20,967 nt of DNA from SSC4 sp964642445 (GCA_964642445.1 CAZXQZ010000061.1:1-20967); one strand, 5' to 3'. Positions 8,027 to 15,046 are shown, numbered from the stretch's first letter. Notes: generated by a model from the letters alone, not told the origin. Program-made: numbers and translations.

Positions 8027-9079
8027 TCACCCGTCCAGGTCATTCTCGAACAGGGTCCCCTGGGCGGTGCGGGTGGGGGTCGTGACGGGTGCCGGCAGGC
8101 CGAGGTGTGCGTACGCGCGCGGTGTGACGATACGGCCGCGGGGGGTGCGTTCCAGGAAACCGAGCTGCAGCAGGTATGGCTCCACCACATCCATGATGGT
8201 ATCGGCCTCCTCCGAGACCGATGCGCTGATTGTTTCCAGGCCGACGGGACCACCGCCGAACTTGCCGATGATGGCATGCAGCACCTGGCGGTCCAGGTCA
8301 TCCAGGCCGAGTTCGTCGACGTCGAGCAGGCGCAGGGCCGCGTCGGTCACGGCGGCATCGATGTGCCCGTCGGCACGCACCTGTGCGTAGTCACGCACAC
8401 GGCGCAGCAGGCGCAGCGCAACGCGTGGTGTGCCTCGCGCACGCCGCGCAATCTCGCGCGCACCGTCGGGTGTGATCGCTACGTTGAGCAGCCCCGCGGC
8501 GCGTACGACGATGCGCTCCAGCGCGTCCTGCGTGTAAAAATCGAAGCGGTAGACGGCGCCAAAACGGGCGCGCAGTGGTGCTGAAAGCAGGGCCAGACGG
8601 GTGGTGGCGCCGATGATGCTGAAGCGCGGCAGCTTGAGTCGGATCGAACGCGCGCTGGGACCCTTACCGATCACGATATCGAGGGCGAAATCTTCCATAG
8701 CCGGGTAGAGGATCTCCTCGACGGCGCGACCCAGGCGGTGTACTTCGTCGATGAAGAGAATGTCTCCCCCGCTGAGGTTAGTCAGAATGGCAGCCAGGTC
8801 ACCCGCACGCTCGATGGCCGGCCCGGCCGTGACCTTCAGGTTGGCACCCATTTCGTTGGCCAGCACGTTGGCCAGGGTGGTTTTGCCCAACCCAGGCGGA
8901 CCATAGAACAGAATATGATCCAGTGTTTCGCGCCGCTGTTGGGCCGCGTCGATCAGAATGCGCAAATTGTCGCGCAGCCGGTCCTGGCCTTCCATGTCGG
9001 CCAGGGCGCGTGGGCGCAGCGCCGCGTCGAGAGCGATCTCTTCCGGTTTCTTTTTGGCGGAGACGGTGCGTTCATCCAT
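8027..9079 (-). CDS. ruvB: Holliday junction branch-migration helicase RuvB
   Basis: The AAA+ motor that, with RuvA, drives branch migration of Holliday junctions during recombinational repair. Its 350 residues show the RuvB opening (LRPRALADMEGQDRLRDNL), Walker A GPPGLGKT (60-67), Walker B DILFIDEVHRL (106-116), sensor 1 IIGATTR (155-161), an arginine-finger region LRARFG (169-174), and the C-terminal winged helix (GGGPVGLETISASVSEEADTI, residues about 285-305). ATG 9079 was chosen because the protein then begins like other RuvBs and the -10 box of its own promoter lies 37 nt upstream. The open frame continues to 9295, but that extension would cross both promoters and the start of the opposite gene. 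The C-terminal TPTRTAQGTLFENDLDG tail is slightly long. Confidence 0.97.
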   Translation of the reverse strand: MDERTVSAKKKPEEIALDAALRPRALADMEGQDRLRDNLRILIDAAQQRRETLDHILFYGPPGLGKTTLANVLANEMGANLKVTAGPAIERAGDLAAILTNLSGGDILFIDEVHRLGRAVEEILYPAMEDFALDIVIGKGPSARSIRLKLPRFSIIGATTRLALLSAPLRARFGAVYRFDFYTQDALERIVVRAAGLLNVAITPDGAREIARRARGTPRVALRLLRRVRDYAQVRADGHIDAAVTDAALRLLDVDELGLDDLDRQVLHAIIGKFGGGPVGLETISASVSEEADTIMDVVEPYLLQLGFLERTPRGRIVTPRAYAHLGLPAPVTTPTRTAQGTLFENDLDG

Positions 9080-9115
9080 GACCAGACTCGCTGCAAACGA
9101 ACTCTTGTTCGCCAG

Positions 9116-9144
9116 ATTATACCAGAAAGGTCGCGAAGCCCCAA
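9116..9144 (-). promoter_or_regulatory. Sigma-70 promoter of ruvB-queA
   Basis: On the minus strand TTGGGG (9144-9139), a 17-nt spacer and a perfect TATAAT (9121-9116) form a strong vegetative promoter. Transcription would start near 9109, giving a leader of about 30 nt. It supports the ruvB start at 9079. Confidence 0.8.
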
Positions 9145-9166
9145 GCCTGATGAAACAGGTAATCTG

Positions 9167-9195
9167 TTGACTTATCGCCGGTTTCGTGGTATAAA
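9167..9195 (+). promoter_or_regulatory. Sigma-70 promoter of the DksA-like / upp / deaminase operon
   Basis: TTGACT (9167-9172), a 17-nt spacer and TATAAA (9190-9195) match consensus at 5 of 6 positions in each box. The start site should be near 9202. The leader begins with a small hairpin (CCGC, six A, GCGG at 9200-9213). AAGGAG at 9249-9254 is the ribosome site. Confidence 0.82.
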
Positions 9196-9264
9196 GGGGC
9201 CGCAAAAAAGCGGTTGTGACGGTAGGAACGATCACAGGCATCGAATACAAGGAGTGAGTTAGCC

Positions 9265-9654
9265 ATGGGTCAGAATTCGAACGACTTCGTTGCACGGGAG
9301 CGAGAACAGCTGGAGGCCGAGAAGGTAGAAATAGAAGCCAAAATCCAGCATTTGCGCGAATGGCTCAAGGGCGAAGTAGATATCGATGCCGAGGAGGGTG
9401 ATCCCGATTTGTTCGAGCGTGAGAAACACCTGGCTTTGCTCACAACCCTGGAGCGGCGCCTGGAGCAGACGGCAACGGCGCTGCGCGCCATCGATAAGGG
9501 CCTCTACGGCATCTGCGAACGGTGCGGCAAGCCGATCGATCCTGAACGCCTGGAAGTCAAGCCCGACGCCACCATGTGCCTGCCGTGCCAGCAAGAAGTG
9601 GAACGGCTGGTGCGGCGTGGCCTGGCTGCTCCTCAGATCGACTGGGAACGTTAA
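9265..9654 (+). CDS. DksA/TraR-family C4 zinc-finger protein
   Basis: A 129-residue protein with a charged N-terminal coiled coil (about 8-38), an acidic loop (GEVDIDAEEGDPDLFE, 36-51), a second helix (52-78) and a C-terminal zinc finger with C84, C87, C105 and C108 (GICERCGKPID ... MCLPC). This is the layout of DksA/TraR proteins, which insert into the RNA polymerase secondary channel and adjust initiation together with ppGpp. The acidic residues before DPDLFE may serve as the coiled-coil tip, but the DxxDxA signature of E. coli DksA is not obvious, so effector function is an inference. The ribosome site AAGGAG is 10 nt ahead. It is followed by upp after 4 nt, linking a growth-control-type protein to pyrimidine salvage. 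Confidence 0.88.
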   Translation: MGQNSNDFVAREREQLEAEKVEIEAKIQHLREWLKGEVDIDAEEGDPDLFEREKHLALLTTLERRLEQTATALRAIDKGLYGICERCGKPIDPERLEVKPDATMCLPCQQEVERLVRRGLAAPQIDWER

Positions 9655-9658
9655 TCCT

Positions 9659-10285
9659 ATGTCCGGTATCCATGTTTCCAACCATCCGCTGATTCAACAT
9701 AAACTGACGCTGCTGCGTGATCTCAACACGGAACCGAAAAAGTTCCGCGAGCTGATTCGTGAGATCGCCATTCTGCTGGCCTACGAAGCCACCGCCGACC
9801 TGGCGCTGGAAACGGGCAAGGTGACGACACCCATGGGTGTGGCGGATGGGGTCGTGCTGGCCGAAAAAATCGGCCTGGTGCCTATCCTGCGTGCCGGCCT
9901 GGGGATGGTCGAAGGTGTATGGGAGATGATGCCCGGTGCCGAGGTCTGGCACCTCGGTGTCTATCGCGACGAAAAGACGCTGCGACCGGTGCAGTATTAC
10001 AACAAGCTCCCGGTGGGACCCACGGTGCAGGTCTGCCTGGTGCTCGACCCGATGCTGGCGACGGGTGGCTCGGCAGTGGCCTGTGTCGATATTCTGAAAC
10101 GCTGGGGTGCGCGCCGCATCAAGTTCGTCGGCATCATTGCGGCACCGGAGGGGATTGCCGCGCTGCAGCAGGCTCATCCCGACGTGCCGATCCATCTGGC
10201 GGTGGTCGATTCTCACCTCAACGAAATCGGTTATATCGTGCCCGGGCTGGGTGACGCGGGCGACCGCCAGTTTGGCACCGGGTGA
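9659..10285 (+). CDS. upp: Uracil phosphoribosyltransferase
   Basis: Converts uracil and PRPP to UMP in cytosolic pyrimidine salvage. The 208-residue length is the family norm. Visible signatures are VSNHPLIQHKLTLLRD at the start, PILRAGLGM (75-83), the YRDEKTLRPVQYYNKLP segment (102-118), the PRPP loop LDPMLATGGSA (129-139), and the uracil-binding GYIVPGLGDAGDRQFGT at the end. ATG 9659 was chosen because it starts the canonical sequence 4 nt after the upstream stop; a longer open frame in this phase merely overlaps the DksA-like gene. No strong ribosome site is seen, so translation probably relies on coupling. The stop overlaps the next gene's GTG. Confidence 0.97.
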   Translation: MSGIHVSNHPLIQHKLTLLRDLNTEPKKFRELIREIAILLAYEATADLALETGKVTTPMGVADGVVLAEKIGLVPILRAGLGMVEGVWEMMPGAEVWHLGVYRDEKTLRPVQYYNKLPVGPTVQVCLVLDPMLATGGSAVACVDILKRWGARRIKFVGIIAAPEGIAALQQAHPDVPIHLAVVDSHLNEIGYIVPGLGDAGDRQFGTG

Positions 10286-10761
10286 GTCCTGCCATGGGGC
10301 AGTCAGGCCGGCCACCCTGGGACCAATATTTCATGAGCATTACCCAGCAGGTCGCCACACGCAGCACGTGTGATCGTGCCCAGGTGGGGGCTATCATCGT
10401 CAAGGACCGCCGTATCTTGACGACCGGCTATAACGGCGCGCCGGCTGGGCTGCCGCACTGCGATGAGGTCGGACACTTGATGGTCGACGGCCACTGTGTG
10501 CGCACCCTGCACGCCGAACAGAACGCGATCCTGCAGGCGGCGCTGCACGGTGTTTCGGTTGCCGGTGGCACGATTTACGTGACGCACCAGCCCTGCCTGA
10601 CGTGTGCCAAGATGATCATCAACGCCGGCCTGGTGCGTGTTGTGTATGCCGGTACTTATCCGGATTCCCATGCGCGCGCCTTTCTGTCGCAGGCTGGGGT
10701 AGCCCTGGTGCACATGGACATGGTGCCGGCCAGGGCTACCCCGTCAACGCCCAACGACTGA
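10282..10761 (+). CDS. Deoxycytidylate (dCMP) deaminase family protein
   Basis: Probably deaminates dCMP to dUMP, feeding thymidylate synthesis. The 159 residues carry the zinc deaminase motifs HAE (H77, E79 in TLHAEQNAIL) and PCxxC (C105, C108 in QPCLTCAKMI). The spacing and the TTGYNGAPAGLPHCDEVG segment (47-64), including a possible extra zinc ligand at C60, are typical of dCMP deaminases (ComEB-type) rather than cytidine deaminases. GTG 10282 overlaps the upp stop as GTGA, suggesting coupling; ATG 10294 is an in-frame alternative. It forms a pyrimidine-salvage pair with upp. The C-terminal 20 residues are not conserved-looking. Confidence 0.92.
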   Translation: MSPAMGQSGRPPWDQYFMSITQQVATRSTCDRAQVGAIIVKDRRILTTGYNGAPAGLPHCDEVGHLMVDGHCVRTLHAEQNAILQAALHGVSVAGGTIYVTHQPCLTCAKMIINAGLVRVVYAGTYPDSHARAFLSQAGVALVHMDMVPARATPSTPND

Positions 10762-10802
10762 GCCGGACGGCGTCGGGTCCGCGCAACGGTGATGCATATC
10801 CC

Positions 10803-12332
10803 ATGACATCCTCCTGTGACCCTCAAACGTCTCCTGCCTGTTTCCGACCATGGGTGATCCACGATCGTTTACTGCGCGCGCTGCTCGTGGGCTGGCTGCT
10901 GCTCATGCTGCTGGTGGGCTGTGGAACACCGACACCCACCCCGGTCGTGGCCGAGCCGTTGGTTGCTGTTACCTGGACGGTGACACTGCCGCCTGGCACG
11001 CCGCCGGATGACGATGTTTACCTGAGCGGCAACTGGAACAATTGGGCGGCTGCCGATCCTGCGACTCAGCTCGTACGTACCCAGGATCGAGCCTCGTTAA
11101 CGGTGCCCTTTGCGAAAGGAGCAACGGTGGAATATACCTTTACGCGTGGCTCATGGGTTCGCCGTGAAGCCGATGCCACAGGGCAGCCTGTTCCCAACCA
11201 CGCGCTGCTCGTCGATGGGCCGCAGACGATTGCAGTGCCGATTGCCGGCTGGAGCGACATCCAGAGCGAAGGCCCTGGGCCTACGCCAACACCGGACCCG
11301 GCCCTGGTCAACCCGTACGACGCGCGGGTGCAGCGGGTTCAGCACCTGAGCCGCGCCTTGGGCATTCCCAAAACATTCTTCATCCACGTACCGCCGCGCG
11401 CAGCCGAGCATCCCGAAGAACGCTATCCGGTGCTGTTCCTGTTCCGCGGCCACGAGCGCGAGTGGATCAACCCATCCGAAGACCTGTCGCGCGGTGATCG
11501 TAACGTGATCGACGTGTATGAGGATCTGCTGGCGCAGGGCACCATCGGCCCGATGATCCTGGTGTTTCCCGGCATCGCCAGCAACGACAACGTCTATAGC
11601 GGTATGCTGGTCAACATGTTGGAGCCAGAGCGAACCCACGGTGCGCGCGGCGTGGGCAGCGGCCGCTTCGAGGACTACTTCCTGCAGGACCTGATTCCAT
11701 TCATCAATGCCAATTACCCGGTGCTGCCGGGTGCCGCGCACCGCGGGGTCGATGGGTTTTCCCTGGGGGGTTTCATGGCGGTAAAAATCGCCGCACAGCA
11801 CCCCGATTGGTTCAACTCGGTGGGTGCCTACGACGGCCTGTTCTTTTACGCGGCCGACGCGAGCAGCGCGGTGACGACAACCGTGCCTCTGACGACCGAG
11901 GTGACCGTGACGACCACGGCACTGCTGACGACCGCCGTGCCACTGAGCATGCCACGCGGTATCAGCCTGACCGACCGCGCGTTTCAAAATGCGCTCTTCG
12001 ATCCGGTTTTTGGCCTGCCGCGCAACCTGACCTATACAGCAGACCAGAACCCGGCGAACCTCTTGTTGTCCACTTCGCCCGAGGCCTATCGTCACCTGCA
12101 CTGGTTCATCGAATACGGCCCCGAAGGGCGCGAGCCGCACGACTCCAACTACTACCGCGGCCAGTACCTGGTGGGTCTCCTGGCGCGGCTGGGCCTGATC
12201 AACGATGGCGGTGCAATCGCCAACGGTCGCCACAATTGGGCGATGGCCGATCAGCACATGGCGCGCACGCTGCCCAAACACTATGACGCCCTCAAACCAC
12301 CGCAGCCTTCTGTGCGCCTTATCACAAACTGA
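10803..12332 (+). CDS. Lipoprotein esterase: starch-binding-like domain plus esterase-D-type alpha/beta hydrolase
   Basis: A 509-residue surface lipoprotein. A hydrophobic segment ends in lipobox LLVGC (C40), followed by a short TPTPTP spacer. Residues 55-145 (VTWTVTLPPGT ... VYLSGNWNNW ... VEYTFTRGSW) resemble the CBM20/CBM48 carbohydrate-binding Ig-like fold. A second TP spacer (about 158-166) leads to an alpha/beta hydrolase like esterase D / ferulate-type esterases: TFFIHVPPR, YPVLFLFRG, the nucleophile elbow DGFSLGG with S320, and a likely catalytic H477 in NGRHNWAMA. Substrate is unknown; deacylation of polysaccharide side groups is plausible. A Thr-rich insert (about 356-382) sits within the catalytic domain. 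The start at ATG 10803 has no clear ribosome site; the frame continues upstream but lacks a plausible export signal there. Confidence 0.82.
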   Translation: MTSSCDPQTSPACFRPWVIHDRLLRALLVGWLLLMLLVGCGTPTPTPVVAEPLVAVTWTVTLPPGTPPDDDVYLSGNWNNWAAADPATQLVRTQDRASLTVPFAKGATVEYTFTRGSWVRREADATGQPVPNHALLVDGPQTIAVPIAGWSDIQSEGPGPTPTPDPALVNPYDARVQRVQHLSRALGIPKTFFIHVPPRAAEHPEERYPVLFLFRGHEREWINPSEDLSRGDRNVIDVYEDLLAQGTIGPMILVFPGIASNDNVYSGMLVNMLEPERTHGARGVGSGRFEDYFLQDLIPFINANYPVLPGAAHRGVDGFSLGGFMAVKIAAQHPDWFNSVGAYDGLFFYAADASSAVTTTVPLTTEVTVTTTALLTTAVPLSMPRGISLTDRAFQNALFDPVFGLPRNLTYTADQNPANLLLSTSPEAYRHLHWFIEYGPEGREPHDSNYYRGQYLVGLLARLGLINDGGAIANGRHNWAMADQHMARTLPKHYDALKPPQPSVRLITN

Positions 12333-12395
12333 TTCGTGTCATGTTCGGGCGCGTCCTTCGGTGGTACACTGACGCCAACGGATGCCATTGGGGCG

Positions 12396-12465
12396 CCTCC
12401 CACCGTTCGCATCCCCATCTGCCTGCCTCAGTGGACGGGTTCTTTGGGCCGTCCACCAGGGGAGG
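12396..12465 (+). promoter_or_regulatory. Possible structured leader of the methyltransferase gene
   Basis: In the 138-nt gap before the gene, GTGGACGG (12431-12438) and CCGTCCAC (12449-12456) form a perfect 8-bp hairpin ending 2 nt before the ribosome site GGGGAGG (12459-12465). CCTCCC at 12396-12401 could pair with that ribosome site. No known SAM or SAH riboswitch core was recognised. A TACACT at 12365-12370 is a possible -10 box without a convincing -35. Confidence 0.35.
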
Positions 12466-12470
12466 AAATT

Positions 12471-13406
12471 ATGCTGCCACTCACCGAACGTCTGCGACAG
12501 GGTGATGTCATTATCTTGGACGGCGCCACCGGCACCGAACTACAGCGCCGTCATTTCCCGACACCGCTCCCGCTGTGGTCGGCGGCACCGCTGTTGACCC
12601 ATCCTGGAGCTGTACGCCAGATTCATCTTGACTACCTGGCCGCGGGCGCCGATATCCTGACGGCCAACACCTTTCGCACGCACCGTCGGACGCTGGCCCA
12701 GGCCGGCATTGCCGATCGGGCGCAGACGCTGACCTACCGGGCGGTGACGCTGGCGGTGCAGGCGCGTCGAGACGCCGGGCTGACGCGCAGCGTCCTGGTG
12801 GCCGGCTCCATCGGTCCGCTGGAAGACAGCCAGCATCCGGAGCGCGTGCCCTCAGCGGCCGAATGTGCCGCCGAGCACGCCGAGATGGCGGAAAACCTGC
12901 ACGCAGCCGGTGTCGATTTGCTGCTCGTGGAAACCATGAACGTGGTGCATGAGGCGGTGGCAGCTGCGCAGGCGGCCAGGGAGACTGGCCTGCCGTTCAT
13001 CGTCAGTTTGGTCTGCACGCGTGACGGCAACTTGCTGGGCGGGGAGTCACTGGTCACCGCTGTGCGCGCGCTCGAGCCCCTGCAGCCAGCCGCGCTGATG
13101 ATCAACTGCGTATTGACCGCGACGGCGCTGCCACTGCTGCGCATCTTGCGGAGCCAGACAACCCTACCGATTGGTGCTTATGCCAACATCGGCCATGCGA
13201 GTGAATCATGGGGTTGGCAGTTCAGTGAGGACATCACGCCCCAGGCGTACGCCCGCCACGTGCGCGGCTGGTTGAGCGTGGGTGCGCAAATCGTCGGTGG
13301 CTGCTGCGGCACCACGCCGGCGCACATCGCCCTCCTGGCCGACGTTGCCTACGACGCCACCCACGGCGGCCACCACCGCGCCAGCGGCTCCGCCGCCGCG
13401 GCGTAG
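12471..13406 (+). CDS. Homocysteine S-methyltransferase family protein
   Basis: A zinc-dependent methyltransferase barrel of 311 residues that would pass a methyl group from a donor such as S-methylmethionine or betaine to homocysteine, forming methionine. The homocysteine-binding signatures are present: LDGATGTELQRR (16-27), AGADILTANTFRTHRRTL (58-75), AGSIGPL (111-117), LLLVETMNV (150-158), and the zinc ligands C213 (LMINCV) and C278/C279 (VGGCCGTTPAHI). The donor cannot be assigned. ATG 12471 has an excellent ribosome site (GGGGAGG, 5 nt) and begins the conserved domain. The last 15 residues are Ala/His-rich and probably disordered. It ends 3 nt from the convergent aminotransferase stop, leaving no room for a separate terminator. 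Confidence 0.9.
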   Translation: MLPLTERLRQGDVIILDGATGTELQRRHFPTPLPLWSAAPLLTHPGAVRQIHLDYLAAGADILTANTFRTHRRTLAQAGIADRAQTLTYRAVTLAVQARRDAGLTRSVLVAGSIGPLEDSQHPERVPSAAECAAEHAEMAENLHAAGVDLLLVETMNVVHEAVAAAQAARETGLPFIVSLVCTRDGNLLGGESLVTAVRALEPLQPAALMINCVLTATALPLLRILRSQTTLPIGAYANIGHASESWGWQFSEDITPQAYARHVRGWLSVGAQIVGGCCGTTPAHIALLADVAYDATHGGHHRASGSAAAA

Positions 13407-13409
13407 GCG

Positions 13410-14291
13410 TCAATGCCCAAGATTCCGCATCGGATTCGTGCTGCGCTGTCCTCCAGCGGTCTCGACCACGCGCCAGAAATTCTCCTCGAACAGCGCTGCC
13501 AGGCGCTGCGTTATCGGGCCTGGCCGGCCCGCACCGAGCGCGTGACCGTCGATGCGCACCAACGGCATGATGTGACGGCTGGTGCTGGTCAAAAACGCCT
13601 CATCCCACGTGCCAATCTCGGTCACGGGCAGGTCTTGCACGACCACCGGGACATCGTTCTCCCGTGCCAGCGCCAGCACCACGTCAGCGGTGACACCGGC
13701 GAGCACCTCGTGCGGCGGTGGCACGAGTACGACACCCTGGCGCACGGCAAACAGGTTCGAACTTGACCCCTCTTTGACCGTGCCCCGGCTGACGAGCAGT
13801 CCCTCGTGTTCTCCCGCCTGCTGAGCCTTACGCCGCGCCAGGAAGTTGACCAGGGTATTGAGCGATTTGGCCTGCGGCAGAGCTCGTTCCCCCTCGAAGG
13901 TGACCGCGCCCGCACCCTGTTCGTAAAAGGCAGCCGGGTAGACCGGCAGCACCTGGGGCCAGATGAAGGCCTCGGCGGGCGAGTTCCCGTTGGCACCCAG
14001 GACGAACAGCCGCAGCAGGCAGGTATCGGTCTGCGCGGCCTGCAGGAGCATCGAGATCCACTGTGTCATCTCGGCAATGCTGGCCGGCAGTGCCATCTCC
14101 AAAATGGCCGCCGACGCCGCCAGGCGCGCCAGGTGATCTTCCAGGTGAAATACCACCCCTGAACGCACCTCGATCGATTCGTAGATGCCGTAAGCACCGT
14201 ACAGCGCCGGGTGAAAGACAGAGACCTGGGCGTCGCTGCCAGGCACCAGCCGCCCATTGTGACAGACGAGCGTTGCTTGTGGGAAAGTCAT
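13410..14291 (-). CDS. Class IV aminotransferase (branched-chain / D-amino-acid / ADC-lyase fold)
   Basis: A 293-residue PLP enzyme. The PLP lysine is probably K142 in LPQAKSLNTLVN. E174 in TVKEGSSSNLF is the glutamate that contacts the pyridine nitrogen in this fold, and VLAGVTADVVLALA (about 195-208) matches the phosphate-binding GVTR-type turn. The active-site EAFLTSTSRHIMPLVRIDG segment near the C-terminus is also typical. The family includes BCAT (IlvE), D-alanine aminotransferase (Dat) and aminodeoxychorismate lyase (PabC); the sequence does not decide between them, and nothing nearby favours one. GAAGAGAAG ahead of ATG 14291 serves as ribosome site but lies in a hairpin. It is probably co-transcribed with the phosphoribosyltransferase 67 nt upstream. 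Confidence 0.9.
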   Translation of the reverse strand: MTFPQATLVCHNGRLVPGSDAQVSVFHPALYGAYGIYESIEVRSGVVFHLEDHLARLAASAAILEMALPASIAEMTQWISMLLQAAQTDTCLLRLFVLGANGNSPAEAFIWPQVLPVYPAAFYEQGAGAVTFEGERALPQAKSLNTLVNFLARRKAQQAGEHEGLLVSRGTVKEGSSSNLFAVRQGVVLVPPPHEVLAGVTADVVLALARENDVPVVVQDLPVTEIGTWDEAFLTSTSRHIMPLVRIDGHALGAGRPGPITQRLAALFEENFWRVVETAGGQRSTNPMRNLGH

Positions 14292-14298
14292 CGGTTCT

Positions 14299-14326
14299 TC
14301 TCTTCATTGAAGAGACTTCTGAAGTC
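14299..14326 (-). promoter_or_regulatory. Double hairpin overlapping the aminotransferase ribosome site
   Basis: Two adjoining perfect dyads lie in the 67-nt gap. TCTCTTC (14299-14305) pairs with GAAGAGA (14309-14315) over a 3-nt loop. GACTTC (14314-14319) and GAAGTC (14321-14326) flank a single base. In the minus-strand mRNA the first hairpin includes the GAAGAGA ribosome site. A translational control element or a protein operator are both possible. Confidence 0.45.
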
Positions 14327-14358
14327 GCCAAAACTCCGGAAGTCCTGGCATAGGCGGA

Positions 14359-14874
14359 TCACGACAGCTCCGGCACCAGTGGGCGCAGGACGCGGTCACG
14401 CCCGCGGTCTACTTCCCAGGGATAGACGATCCAGTTGCGCGTCAGTGCTGCGTAGTAGGTGGGCGCCTCACGCGCAAAGAAGGACTGCCCCACCTTCCAG
14501 TGGAGCACGGCGGTTTCGACGTCACCGCCCGCGGTTTCGATGCGCCCCTTGACGGTCATGATCGTACGGCCGCTGTCCCAGATATCATCCACCACCAGGA
14601 TCGACCGGTTGCGCAGCTGCGTATCATTCGGGAACTGGTGAAAGGTCGGCCAGGCCAGCTTTTGCTGATGCGCTGGCAAGAACTCGACCGCGGCGGTCAG
14701 AATGTACCGAATATCGAGCGCTTCGGCAATCAAGCCCCCCGGAATGATCCCGCCGCGGGTAATCAAGACCAGGGCGTCATACGCACGTCGGAACTGTGGA
14801 ATCAAGTGGTCGATCAACTGGTCGACGTCTTGCCAGGTCAAATACTCACGTTCACTCGAGGCTGATTCTTTCAT
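14359..14874 (-). CDS. Purine-type phosphoribosyltransferase (xanthine/hypoxanthine-guanine PRT-like)
   Basis: Probably adds a ribose-5-phosphate group from PRPP to a purine base. The 171 residues show the type I PRTase fold: VLITRGGIIPGGLIAEAL (36-53) with the pyrophosphate-binding RGG, a hood region, and the PRPP loop ILVVDDIWDSGRT (92-104). The late aromatic motif NWIVYPWE (about 148-155) resembles the base-binding end of xanthine/guanine PRTases (Gpt), but the base specificity is not certain. ATG 14874 has AAGGAG 11 nt upstream; a TTG at 14898 is the only longer start and lacks a ribosome site. It has its own divergent promoter facing the ROK gene and would complement the purine nucleoside phosphorylase elsewhere in the window. 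Confidence 0.88.
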   Translation of the reverse strand: MKESASSEREYLTWQDVDQLIDHLIPQFRRAYDALVLITRGGIIPGGLIAEALDIRYILTAAVEFLPAHQQKLAWPTFHQFPNDTQLRNRSILVVDDIWDSGRTIMTVKGRIETAGGDVETAVLHWKVGQSFFAREAPTYYAALTRNWIVYPWEVDRGRDRVLRPLVPELS

Positions 14875-14929
14875 GACCGCATGGGCTCCTTCCGCCAAAA
14901 ACGTTGCCGGCTTGTGTAATCAGGCACGA

Positions 14930-14958
14930 ATTGTACTCAAAGATGCGCGGAATCCCAA
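14930..14958 (-). promoter_or_regulatory. Sigma-70 promoter of the phosphoribosyltransferase-aminotransferase pair
   Basis: On the minus strand TTGGGA (14958-14953), a 17-nt spacer and TACAAT (14935-14930) match consensus at 4 and 5 of 6 positions. The distance to ATG 14874 gives a leader of about 50 nt. Confidence 0.6.
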
Positions 14959-14991
14959 ACCGGCGATAGCAGCCAGATGCGTGTTTGTTTC

Positions 14992-15013
14992 TTTCGGTTG
15001 TTGACAAACGAAA
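14992..15013. promoter_or_regulatory. Operator-like dyad on the ROK promoter
   Basis: A 22-bp imperfect palindrome: TTTCG (14992-14996) and TTGT (14998-15001) mirror ACAA (15004-15007) and CGAAA (15009-15013), with 18 of 22 positions symmetric. It covers the -35 box at 15001-15006, where a bound repressor would block polymerase. The best candidate binder is the ROK regulator itself. Confidence 0.6.
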
Positions 15014-15029
15014 ATGCCGATGTTATAAT
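15001..15029 (+). promoter_or_regulatory. Perfect consensus sigma-70 promoter of the ROK gene
   Basis: TTGACA (15001-15006), exactly 17 nt, then TATAAT (15024-15029): every position matches the consensus. Transcription should start near 15036. This excludes start codons further left, although the frame is open back to 14977. Confidence 0.88.
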
Positions 15030-15046
15030 TTCTTCAGATTTTTTGC

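Noticed and set aside
9215..9236. CRP-like site TGTGA ... TCACA in the DksA-like leader
   Set aside because: The half-sites are 12 nt apart instead of 6 and lie downstream of the transcription start; probably a small leader hairpin at most.
9080..9295. 72-residue N-terminal extension of RuvB
   Set aside because: It would cross the -10 and -35 boxes of both divergent promoters and the start of the DksA-like gene; RuvB family proteins start near the ATG at 9079.
11151..12281. 376-codon minus-strand open frame opposite the esterase
   Set aside because: Composition is His/Gln/Arg-heavy and motif-free, while the plus strand shows lipobox and catalytic motifs.
12333..12470. SAM or SAH riboswitch before the homocysteine methyltransferase gene
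   Set aside because: None of the conserved cores I know could be found; only a simple hairpin and a short complementary stretch are present.
13391..13403. Terminator between the convergent methyltransferase and aminotransferase genes
   Set aside because: CGCCG/CGGCG forms only a 5-bp stem inside the coding end and has no T-tract; chance hairpins of this size are frequent in GC-rich DNA.
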